Positions 1 to 5,421 of a stretch of 6,274 bases of DNA are shown here, in pieces. Positions within the stretch are counted from its first letter, which is position 1. Each line of letters opens with the position of its first letter. The stretch lies in contig CAMYIQ010000312.1 in assembly GCA_947258465.1 (NCBI GenBank), positions 1-6,274 on the forward strand, in the 5' to 3' direction. The notes under the pieces were generated by a model. It was not told where the DNA came from. It was given only the letters and a program-made list of their open reading frames with translations, and ran no database searches. Made by a program: the position numbers and the translations under genes. The DNA comes from an uncultured Erythrobacter sp. Lineage in GTDB: Bacteria; Pseudomonadota; Alphaproteobacteria; Sphingomonadales; Sphingomonadaceae.

Positions 1-1061
1 CCGAGGCGATGATAGCCGCCATAAAGGAATGAGAGTCCCGTCATCTCGGCTTCTGGGCGTTCAAAGGCAGGGTGCGACCACATATGCGTGCCGTCGCGAC
101 TTTCTTCCGGCGTGCCCCAAAGGGGGTCGTCGCTCTCCCCGCGCCACTTGTGGACTGCCATCTCCTGGCCGTCCTCTTCCCAGCGAACCTTCCAGTAGGC
201 GGTATTGCCGGAGAAGATGATCAGATTTCCTCCCGCCTTGTGTAAGCTGTCGATCGCGTCGCGAGCGGGAGCCGACCAGTATTCGCTATGGCCTACCAAG
301 AAGACGGCGCGATAAGGATCGAGGATGCCCGCCCCAGCTTCGAGATCCTGGTCGGTGAAGTAGTCGAGTTCGACCTCATTCTCCTCCGCCCAGCAGACGA
401 AGGCGTGTTCCCACTTGCCGACGAAGCCGGCTGAGAAGTCGTAAGGGGATGGCTGGTGCTCGGCCATCCATTCGGGCGTTGCAGGGTGCGCAGGCATGCC
501 GAATTCGCGGGGCGCGGGATTGACCAACCGCGGTTGGTCGGGGCGAGGCATGAGCAGGCCTTGTGCATAAGGCCGCATGCGCGATAGCTGTCCCTTTGCC
601 TCGTGTTCCGACCCTGCAGCATCGACTTCTCCGCGCATCAATTTTTCGACATGCGCGTAGGAATTGGCCCCACCCCAGTAATTGTAGGCCTGATAGGTGT
701 TGGTCGCGAGGACGATCGCAGCCTGAGCGCACGGCTCACTTGAATTGGGTCTCAGGTTGAAGAAGTGATGGGTGCCTTCACCATCGGCTCCAACAAGGTG
801 CAGGTCGTAATAGCCGGTTTTCCAGTCGGCGGGAATCGTGAACCGGAGAGCAACGGGCCAATTACACCCGCAAGATTCGATATTTGCCGGAATTTGCTCT
901 TGGCAAACACTAATCCCCTCGATTATCGATTTTTGTTCGCTCGTGCCACCAACTCGGGTGAATATCAGGCGATACCTGCCATTTGGAGCGCTGGCGTGGA
1001 TCGCGAGTTCTTCTCCGGGTGCTACACTAACCCGATCAGGGTAAAACCATGGCAAGCTCAT
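1..1061 (-). CDS. N,N-dimethylformamidase large-subunit-like protein (C-terminus off the left edge)
   Basis: Reading the minus strand from ATG at 1061 gives 353 uninterrupted codons to the window edge. An in-frame TAA seven codons upstream fixes the start. Residues about 5-105 look like a beta-rich N-terminal region (GYYDLHLVGADGEGTHHFF near 83-101). From about 112 the chain matches what I know of the DMFase beta-subunit-like C-terminal domain: NTYQAYNYWGG (121-131), KWEHAFVCW (216-224), LDYFTDQDL (232-240), VGHSEYWSAPARDAI (256-270), GGNLIIFSGNTAYWKVRW (277-294) and DDPLWG (311-316). DMFase hydrolyses N,N-dimethylformamide at a mononuclear iron held by two Tyr and one Glu. E260 in HSEYW and Tyr in 123-128 and at 165 are plausible equivalents, by eye only. 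The N-terminus is much shorter than that of the DMFase large subunit, so the substrate may differ. It is transcribed divergently from the AHL synthase operon. The family call is fairly sure; the substrate is unknown. Confidence 0.85.
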   Translation of the reverse strand, partial: MSLPWFYPDRVSVAPGEELAIHASAPNGRYRLIFTRVGGTSEQKSIIEGISVCQEQIPANIESCGCNWPVALRFTIPADWKTGYYDLHLVGADGEGTHHFFNLRPNSSEPCAQAAIVLATNTYQAYNYWGGANSYAHVEKLMRGEVDAAGSEHEAKGQLSRMRPYAQGLLMPRPDQPRLVNPAPREFGMPAHPATPEWMAEHQPSPYDFSAGFVGKWEHAFVCWAEENEVELDYFTDQDLEAGAGILDPYRAVFLVGHSEYWSAPARDAIDSLHKAGGNLIIFSGNTAYWKVRWEEDGQEMAVHKWRGESDDPLWGTPEESRDGTHMWSHPAFERPEAEMTGLSFLYGGYHRL

Positions 1062-1068
1062 AAAACGA

Positions 1069-1096
1069 TAAATATCGAGTTATAGCTTGGTGTCAA
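1069..1096 (-). promoter_or_regulatory. Sigma-70-type promoter of the DMFase-like gene, probably leaderless
   Basis: On the minus strand a perfect -35 box TTGACA (1091-1096) is followed after 16 bases by TATTTA (1069-1074). The predicted transcription start falls within a base or two of the ATG at 1061. No Shine-Dalgarno-like sequence precedes the ATG (the bases before it are ATTTATCGTTTT). Both observations fit a leaderless mRNA. The start site itself is inferred. Confidence 0.55.
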
Positions 1097-1213
1097 CGCG
1101 CGCAACAAAGCCCCCGCGTCATCGCTTTTTCCGCTTTGAGCAACATCAGGTGAGTAAGTCCCAACTCGTACTCTCCAAGATTGCTTAGTGGCGCTCCTTT
1201 CCTCTCCCTGGGG

Positions 1214-1227
1214 CAAGCCGTGGCTTG
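1214..1227. repeat. Palindrome CAAGCC-GT-GGCTTG
   Basis: Two perfect 6-base arms flank a 2-base centre, a geometry typical of a dimeric repressor operator. Outer CCTCT (1201-1205) and AGAGG (1228-1232) are also complementary but sit asymmetrically, with eight extra bases on the left. No regulator can be assigned; the GntR protein of the neighbouring operon is one candidate. Confidence 0.4.
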
Positions 1228-1306
1228 AGAGGTCCTGTCGGTAACGTAGTGCTCAGACCTCCGAGTACAAAATGACACTCGCGCATCTAGACACGGTCAT
1301 CGGCAT

Positions 1307-1360
1307 GCATGCTGGTTCGTTAGGCCTCGTAGAACAACGGGTCAGGCGGAACCAGCATGC
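1307..1360. repeat. 12-base perfect inverted repeat upstream of luxI
   Basis: GCATGCTGGTTC (1307-1318) is exactly complementary to GAACCAGCATGC (1349-1360), with 30 bases between. No T-run follows either arm, so it is not an ordinary intrinsic terminator. It could be two operator sites in opposite orientation, a structured leader of the luxI mRNA, or a remnant of a mobile element. Confidence 0.5.
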
Positions 1361-1481
1361 TTCAGAGGGCTAGGTTTCCTCGGTCCTGCGAGAAGTAGCT
1401 CGTCTCCCCAGTTCTTGGGATACCGCGTCGAGTGTCGTCCTGATCAAGTGGGGTCAGTCATCCCGCTTGCAGGTGTAGCCC

Positions 1482-2108
1482 ATGCCAGATTTTTCGCCGC
1501 CTTATGCTTCGTGTCCTACTGACCGGGCGCTCCGGTCGATGTTTCGGGCCCGCAAACGCGTGTTTGTCGATCTTCTCAAATGGGACGTTCCGGTTCTTGA
1601 GGACGAGTATGAGATGGATCAGTTCGACACTTTCGATGCCGCATATCTGATCCTCGCTGACAACGACGCGAACCATCGAGCTTCGGCACGTCTCTTGCAA
1701 ACCGACCGACCCCATATCCTAGGCAGCCTCTTTCCTGTTCTGTGCGAAGGTCCGGTTCCATCGGGTGAAGGTTATCGCGAGATCACGAGGTTCTGCATCG
1801 AGCCGACCTTGCCTAGAAGCGAGCGGCGGTTAGTGCGCGACCAGCTCGTCACTGCTCTAGCAGAGCACGCTCTTGCGACCGGACTCATCGGGTACACTGC
1901 TGTCGCCAATCGGGCGTGGTTTGACCAGATAGCCAAATTCGGATGGACGTGCTCGAGCCTTGGACCAATCCGCAGCATCAATGGCGTACGCCTGACCGCT
2001 CTCCAGATCGATATCGACGAGACGACGATCGCGGGGCTAAGAAGCTCAGGGATTTATCGACCGGCTCCGTTCCGGACTGCCCGCATCATACCGGAGTACG
2101 CGTCGTGA
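1482..2108 (+). CDS. luxI: Acyl-homoserine-lactone synthase (LuxI family)
   Basis: The 208-residue product has the usual length of LuxI enzymes, which make N-acyl-homoserine lactones from S-adenosylmethionine and an acyl-ACP or acyl-CoA. The classical conserved residues are all visible: R24, F28 and W34 in the N-terminal R-K-R-V-F...L-K-W-D-V-P segment, D46 and D49 in YEMDQFD, R70 in ASARLL, and E100 and R103 in REITRF. T139 appears to align with the Thr linked in EsaI and LasI to use of 3-oxo-acyl chains, a weak clue from alignment by eye. The ATG has AGGTG six bases upstream. The stop overlaps the GTG start of the dioxygenase gene by four bases, so the two are translationally coupled. No luxR-type gene is adjacent, at least within the window. 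The family call is firm; the acyl chain cannot be told. Confidence 0.96.
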   Translation: MPDFSPPYASCPTDRALRSMFRARKRVFVDLLKWDVPVLEDEYEMDQFDTFDAAYLILADNDANHRASARLLQTDRPHILGSLFPVLCEGPVPSGEGYREITRFCIEPTLPRSERRLVRDQLVTALAEHALATGLIGYTAVANRAWFDQIAKFGWTCSSLGPIRSINGVRLTALQIDIDETTIAGLRSSGIYRPAPFRTARIIPEYAS

Positions 2109-2971
2109 GCGGCCGGGACACAGATCGCTGGCTACAGGCCATCGAGCGTGACGGTTATTGCATCATGCCCGGGTTGATCCACGAAGACACCATCAAGTCG
2201 ATCAATCGCGACCTGGCCGAGGCGTTCGAGCGCGCTCCGATGGGCCAAGGCAATTTCTATGGCTATCGAACGCAACGTTTCGGTAGCCTCCTGCGCCGAT
2301 CTTGGTCGATCGTCGACCTGGTTATGGAACCGCACATCCTCGAACTGGCCAAAAAAATCCTCGAGCCCGCTTGTGAGCGAATACAGCTCAATGTCGCTCA
2401 GGCCATCGCGGTCCATCCAGGCGAAATCGAGCAGTTTCCGCACCGCGACCATGATATGTGGGCGGGAGCCAAGGGCGAGCATGAATATCTGCTCAATGTG
2501 ATGTGGCCCTTGACAGAGTTCAACGCTTCGAATGGCGCCACCCGTATCTATCCAGGATCCCATGAGCAGCTAGATGCCGACCTTGACGATCTTGGAGAAC
2601 CGATCATCGCCGAAAGCACCCTTGGCGATGCGATCTGCTTTCTGGGATCTACTCTACATGGAGCGGGCCCCAATTGGACCCAGGATGCTCGGCGTGCGGT
2701 GGTGGTCGGCTATAGCCTGGGTTGGCTCAAGCCTTACGAGAACCTATGGCTCGCCTATCCGCCGGAGATCGCCCGAACCTTTCCGCCCGAACTGGCCGAT
2801 CTGGCTGGATATAGTCAGCATCATCCTAATCTCGGCAATTTCGAGGGCCAGTGCCCTTCGATCCTCCTTCAAGGCGATGCTGCCGAGTTCCCTCAGGCGA
2901 CCGACGCCCTCCGCCCAGATCAGGAAGAGGCCGTCCGAGAATTTGCCAAATCCCGACGCGCGAGGCGATGA
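2105..2971 (+). CDS. Phytanoyl-CoA dioxygenase (PhyH)-family Fe(II)/2-oxoglutarate oxygenase
   Basis: This 288-residue protein belongs to the PhyH family, which hydroxylates substrates using Fe(II), oxygen and 2-oxoglutarate. The iron triad is H113-x-D115 (in FPHRDHDMW) and H185 (in STLHGAGPN). R196 lies 11 residues after the distal His, the expected place for 2-oxoglutarate binding. The segment NASNGATRIYPGSH (140-153) is typical of the family. I chose GTG at 2105 rather than the upstream in-frame ATG at 1943, because the longer version overlaps luxI by 166 bases with non-family sequence, while GTG 2105 forms a GTGA overlap and has GGAG at 2093-2096, eight bases upstream. Its place directly after an AHL synthase suggests a role in making or altering the signal or its acyl precursor; this is inference. 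All catalytic residues appear intact. Confidence 0.93.
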   Translation: MSGRDTDRWLQAIERDGYCIMPGLIHEDTIKSINRDLAEAFERAPMGQGNFYGYRTQRFGSLLRRSWSIVDLVMEPHILELAKKILEPACERIQLNVAQAIAVHPGEIEQFPHRDHDMWAGAKGEHEYLLNVMWPLTEFNASNGATRIYPGSHEQLDADLDDLGEPIIAESTLGDAICFLGSTLHGAGPNWTQDARRAVVVGYSLGWLKPYENLWLAYPPEIARTFPPELADLAGYSQHHPNLGNFEGQCPSILLQGDAAEFPQATDALRPDQEEAVREFAKSRRARR

Positions 2972-3561
2972 GCCCTGCGCACGTCCTCGAGCCGACCTAT
3001 CGCCGTCTTAAGCGGGAAATTATGGAGGGCGTCCGGCCTGCCGGTTCCAAGCTGGAAGCGCTGCGCCTGGCTGATGACTTCGACGTCAGCATGACGCCGG
3101 TCAGGGACAGTCTCAACCGACTCGTCGGCGAGGGTTTGGTCGAGCTCACGCCAGGAGAGGGCTTTCGTGCGGCAGCGCTGGGCGAACAGGAGCTACGCGA
3201 CATTCTCGAGGTCAATCTCGCGCTGTTGCGCCATGGCCTGGACTCAAAATGGTCTTTCGCCGCCGGTTCGAACGAAACACCTGCGCCAGAAGGATATGCC
3301 AGCAGAGTGGCAGGCGCTCTGCGAGAAGTTGCCGCAGGATCCGGCAACAGGTTTTTGGTGCGGCTTGTCGAGCAGTTGAACGACCGCTTACACATGGTCC
3401 GTCGCTTGGAACCGGCAATCTTGCCCGACGCAGAAGCATACTTGTCCATGCTCGAGCAAAGTCTCCAGTCGGGTGATCGCGATCGTCGCCATGCGCTATT
3501 GCGCTATCACGAGCAATCTGTTGCCCAAGTTCCGCACCTCATCGCTGCGCTTCTCGACTGA
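2968..3561 (+). CDS. Short GntR-family regulator with reduced FCD-type effector domain
   Basis: The 197-residue protein has an N-terminal winged helix (about 9-70): TYRRLKREIMEG, the recognition region SMTPVRDSLNRLVGEGLVEL (41-60) and a wing with GEGFRAA. The remaining 125 residues resemble an FCD ligand domain, with SGNRFLVRLVEQL near 125-137 and a late His in RYHEQSV. The usual Asp...Phe-His metal-binding stretch just before the SGN segment reads VAGALREVA, so a metal-ligand His seems lost. The ATG overlaps the dioxygenase stop (ATGA), and the only Shine-Dalgarno-like bases (GAGG, 2962-2965) are too close, so translation is probably coupled. As last gene of the luxI operon it is a candidate feedback regulator of that operon. 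After its stop, CCTCG-TTGA-CGAGG (3575-3588) forms a small hairpin without a T-run. Confidence 0.88.
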   Translation: MSPAHVLEPTYRRLKREIMEGVRPAGSKLEALRLADDFDVSMTPVRDSLNRLVGEGLVELTPGEGFRAAALGEQELRDILEVNLALLRHGLDSKWSFAAGSNETPAPEGYASRVAGALREVAAGSGNRFLVRLVEQLNDRLHMVRRLEPAILPDAEAYLSMLEQSLQSGDRDRRHALLRYHEQSVAQVPHLIAALLD

Positions 3562-3647
3562 GTATCGAAGCCGACCTCGTTGACGAGGCAGGTGGCGGCG
3601 GCATCAACCATGTCTCACCGCACCGATTGACAACCCCTAACCAAACA

Positions 3648-3676
3648 TTGACCCGACCTCTCCATCAATTTATTAT
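3648..3676 (+). promoter_or_regulatory. Sigma-70-type promoter of the reductase-tetR cassette
   Basis: TTGACC (3648-3653) and TATTAT (3671-3676) are separated by exactly 17 bases, near consensus at both boxes. The predicted transcript starts around 3683 and has a short leader of about 23 bases before the ATG at 3706. Confidence 0.75.
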
Positions 3677-3688
3677 ACGATGTATAAT
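3672..3688. promoter_or_regulatory. 17-base palindromic operator overlapping the -10 box
   Basis: ATTATAC-GAT-GTATAAT is a perfect 7-3-7 dyad covering most of the -10 box and the predicted start point. Such placement would let a bound dimer block RNA polymerase. The TetR regulator encoded two genes down is the obvious candidate, which would make the cassette autoregulated. Confidence 0.75.
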
Positions 3689-3693
3689 TATCA

Positions 3694-3700
3694 AAGGAGG
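3694..3700 (+). promoter_or_regulatory. Consensus ribosome binding site AAGGAGG
   Basis: A full-length Shine-Dalgarno match lies five bases before the ATG at 3706. It is far stronger than the sites of the other genes here, implying high translation once the operator is released, and it fixes the start. Confidence 0.85.
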
Positions 3701-3705
3701 TTTGT

Positions 3706-4239
3706 ATGCCAACCGGCCACATTATGATGGCGATGTCGCTCGATGGGTTCGTGGCTCGCAAGGATCATGCTTTGGACTGGTTGATGCAGATCGACACTGA
3801 GGGTGAAGATCACGGCTTTTTGACGTTTCAAGAAAGCGTCGATGCCATTGTAATGGGCAGTGGATCATACCGCACCGTGCTTGGCTTCGACGATTGGCCC
3901 TATATCAAACCTGTAATTGTGCTCAGTCGATCGATGAGGCGGAATGAGATCCCTTCTGCGTTACGAAACAAGGTCGAGATTTCGCAGATAGAGCCAGCCG
4001 ATCTAATGCGAGAACTGGGCGGCAGGGGGTATTCTCGCATCTACGTTGATGGCGGCGCGATCATTAGATCATTTCTTCACGAGGGACTTGTCGATGATAT
4101 GCGGATCGCAATTGCTCCCGTCCTGATTGGTGATGGCATCCGAATGTTTGGCGAAATCCCGAAAGATATCGAGCTTGAGCTTCAGTCAGTTGAGCAGTTC
4201 AGTTCGGGCCTAGTGCAGCTACAATACAAGGTGCGATAA
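3706..4239 (+). CDS. RibD C-terminal / dihydrofolate-reductase-family oxidoreductase
   Basis: The 177-residue protein shows the stand-alone RibD-C/DHFR-like fold. The N-terminal strand and loop are MMAMSLDGFVA (7-17), followed by W25, the nucleotide-binding segment AIVMGSGSYRTV (47-58), IYVDGGAIIRSFLHEGLVDD (112-131), and the C-terminal IAIAPVLIGDGIRMF (134-148). Family members reduce pterin- or pyrimidine-like substrates with NAD(P)H. The family is broad, many members have no known substrate, and this one is not a classical FolA. It has its own strong promoter, operator and ribosome site, and is followed after three bases by a tetR gene, so it is probably induced by a small molecule sensed by that regulator. 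Base composition is visibly more AT-rich than the luxI operon, hinting at separate origin. Confidence 0.9.
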   Translation: MPTGHIMMAMSLDGFVARKDHALDWLMQIDTEGEDHGFLTFQESVDAIVMGSGSYRTVLGFDDWPYIKPVIVLSRSMRRNEIPSALRNKVEISQIEPADLMRELGGRGYSRIYVDGGAIIRSFLHEGLVDDMRIAIAPVLIGDGIRMFGEIPKDIELELQSVEQFSSGLVQLQYKVR

Positions 4240-4242
4240 GCA

Positions 4243-4836
4243 ATGAATTCCTCCAGAAAGGCCGGAAGACCCCCTCGGGAAGCAGTTCCTCTCTCTCGCC
4301 AACGCATCTTGGAGGTTGCTCTTCCCCTTCTCCGAGAGGCGGGGCCCGATGCGATCTCATTTCGCAAGCTGGGAGAACATCTAGATGTGACACCTATGGC
4401 CATCAAGTATCACGTTGGTAGCCAGCGTGAGATGCTCGCCTCATTGGTCTCGCTGGCTTTTGCCGCGACACTTGAGACCAGCTATTCCGATGATCCGGTC
4501 ATACGTCTGCGGGACATTTTGAGATCATACTGTACGCGTGCACTGCAGAACACCAGATTGGTTCAATGCGTTCATCAAGACCCCAGCCTCATGAGCGATG
4601 AGTTGGTCTCAATAACCACTGAAATTCGCAAGAATACGCAGCTGTTGAACGATGGTGACCACAAAGACGAGCTCCTGAATCTGTTGGTCGACTACACTCA
4701 CGGTTTCGTATTCGCCGCTGCTGCATGCCGCCAAGAGAACCAACCCACCGAGACAGATTTTCTCAGAAGCCTCGACTGGATTTTGATCCGGACCGCAATC
4801 GACAACAACAAACAGAGATTGCGGTCAGTCAGCTAG
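4243..4836 (+). CDS. TetR/AcrR-family transcriptional regulator
   Basis: The 197-residue product, a normal TetR length, has a basic N-terminus (RKAGRPPRE, 5-13) and a helix-turn-helix at about 18-65: SRQRILEVALPLLREAG, ISFRKLGEHLDVTPMAIKYHV and REMLASLV. The pattern of the recognition helix (TPMAIKYHV) resembles the Tet-repressor-like branch. The C-terminal ligand domain is divergent and gives no clue to the effector. It starts three bases after the reductase stop, with AAGGTG (4228-4233) nine bases upstream inside the reductase gene, so the two form an operon. It most likely binds the dyad at 3672-3688 and represses its own operon; this is inferred from position. Confidence 0.93.
   Translation: MNSSRKAGRPPREAVPLSRQRILEVALPLLREAGPDAISFRKLGEHLDVTPMAIKYHVGSQREMLASLVSLAFAATLETSYSDDPVIRLRDILRSYCTRALQNTRLVQCVHQDPSLMSDELVSITTEIRKNTQLLNDGDHKDELLNLLVDYTHGFVFAAAACRQENQPTETDFLRSLDWILIRTAIDNNKQRLRSVS
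4791..4826. repeat. 10-base inverted repeat at the 3' end of tetR
   Basis: GACCGCAATC (4791-4800) and GATTGCGGTC (4817-4826) are perfect complements around a 16-base A-rich loop, ending ten bases before the end of the tetR stop codon. No T-run follows, so it is not a canonical intrinsic terminator, but it could stabilise or end the transcript. Confidence 0.45.
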
Positions 4837-5073
4837 CTACCCCACTCTTAAATATCGTACACTGTGATTTCGCTGGAATGGTCAGTCTGCATGCTACCGT
4901 AAGTAAGGTCGTCCTATAGACCGTTGGATCGTTAGACGTTCATCAAATGGGCATTCGAGCAACGCCGATCAGGAGTTGTCTCAATATGCTCGCAAGGGTC
5001 AGAAAAACCGCGGTCTCGCAAGCAGAGACTTGGGCGTAGCTTCGGTCAGAGAGACTCAAACACGTGACTAAAC

Positions 5074-5111
5074 AATCACTTACAGTGATTCTGGGGGCAA
5101 AACTGGGGGCA
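5074..5111. repeat. Attachment-site-like element: inverted repeat plus tandem CTGGGGGCA boxes
   Basis: AATCACT-TAC-AGTGATT (5074-5090) is a perfect 7-3-7 dyad, immediately followed by two copies of CTGGGGGCA (5091-5099 and 5103-5111) three bases apart. A dyad core with adjacent direct G-rich boxes recalls the arm-type sites found between target tRNA genes and P4-like (DUF4102) tyrosine integrases. No integrase or tRNA lies in the window, so this would be an orphan or distal att end. The assignment is inference from pattern memory. Confidence 0.4.
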
Positions 5112-5144
5112 TTTGAGTGACTTAAACACTTTTGCCTCTAGCTA

Positions 5145-5324
5145 TTAATGGTTTAGCGTCGGTGTTTGCGTGCTGTAAGCGCACCACTTTCTTTTTCTCA
5201 GATATTTGTTCTTGCTCAAGAGGTCGAGAGGCTGCTTGCGACCAGCGGCGTCCCATTCCTTGTGAGCGGCGTGCGAGCACGATAAGTCGCGATAAATTTG
5301 CGACCGATCGGTGCCCAATTTCAT
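5145..5324 (-). CDS. Possible small ORF, 59 residues, unrecognised
   Basis: The minus strand from ATG 5324 to TAA 5145 encodes a basic peptide with charged, low-Pro composition (segments IYRDLSCSHAAHKEWDAAG at 10-28 and LLSKNKYLRKRKW at 35-47). This looks more protein-like than the other frames of the region. An in-frame TGA just upstream bounds it. There is no Shine-Dalgarno site and I recognise no family. It could be a small element-borne protein, the tail of a decayed gene, or chance. Confidence 0.2.
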   Translation of the reverse strand: MKLGTDRSQIYRDLSCSHAAHKEWDAAGRKQPLDLLSKNKYLRKRKWCAYSTQTPTLNH

Positions 5325-5386
5325 GTGTGTTCATGGAGGGGATGCCTTCCCCTGGCCCGGAGCCACTTTGCTGTCTCCGGCTGCTC

Positions 5387-5421
5387 CTTCTACGGGGGCA
5401 CCCCGCAACGCCCCCGAGAAG
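5387..5421. repeat. Strong GC-rich hairpin
   Basis: CGGGGGC (5393-5399) pairs with GCCCCCG (5410-5416) around a 10-base loop. The stem continues as CTTC (5387-5390) with GAAG (5418-5421) across a small internal loop. No immediate T-run follows in either direction. It could be a structured RNA element, a transcription pause or a protein site in the element's non-coding tract. Confidence 0.45.

Larger units (their letters stand above)
1097..1481. other. Divergent intergenic region with several dyads
   Basis: This stretch of 385 bases separates the DMFase-like gene from luxI. No ORF in it resembles a protein I know; the one of 61 codons on the minus strand (1093-1278) has no recognisable motif. 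It holds a 14-base dyad (1214-1227), a 6-base inverted repeat GAGGTC/GACCTC (1229-1234 and 1256-1261), the self-complementary GCATGCATGC (1303-1312) and a 12-base inverted repeat (1307-1360). No clear -35/-10 pair for luxI was found. The luxI ribosome site is AGGTG at 1471-1475, six bases before its ATG. Confidence 0.5.

Noticed and set aside
293..732. Two minus-strand ORFs of 109 and 118 codons
   Set aside because: They are in other frames of the DMFase-like gene, which is open over the whole stretch and has clear family motifs; these frames are Arg/Ser/Pro-rich.
765..1085. Plus-strand ORF of 106 codons
   Set aside because: Antisense to the N-terminal part of the DMFase-like gene; no recognisable motif.
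1093..1278. Minus-strand ORF of 61 codons in the divergent region, with GGGGCTTTGTTGCG near its end resembling an IS terminus
   Set aside because: No family motif, no ribosome site, and no second terminal repeat or transposase fragment to support an insertion sequence.
1319..1325. GTTAGGC matching the integron attC core GTTRRRY
   Set aside because: No matching RYYYAAC partner at a suitable distance and no cassette structure.
1440..1457. Possible lux box CTGATC-N6-GGTCAG
   Set aside because: One arm mismatch, and the CTG to CAG spacing is 12 rather than the canonical 10; no luxR gene present.
1943..2104. Upstream-extended start of the PhyH gene at ATG 1943
   Set aside because: It would overlap luxI by 166 bases with sequence unlike the family; GTG 2105 has a GTGA overlap and a GGAG site.
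2132..2563. 143-codon minus-strand ORF inside the PhyH gene
   Set aside because: Antisense shadow of a gene whose catalytic residues are all in the plus frame.
4960..5075. Possible tRNA remnant next to the att-like site
   Set aside because: No T-arm consensus, anticodon arm or acceptor pairing could be found; GTCTC/GAGAC is only a 5-base stem.
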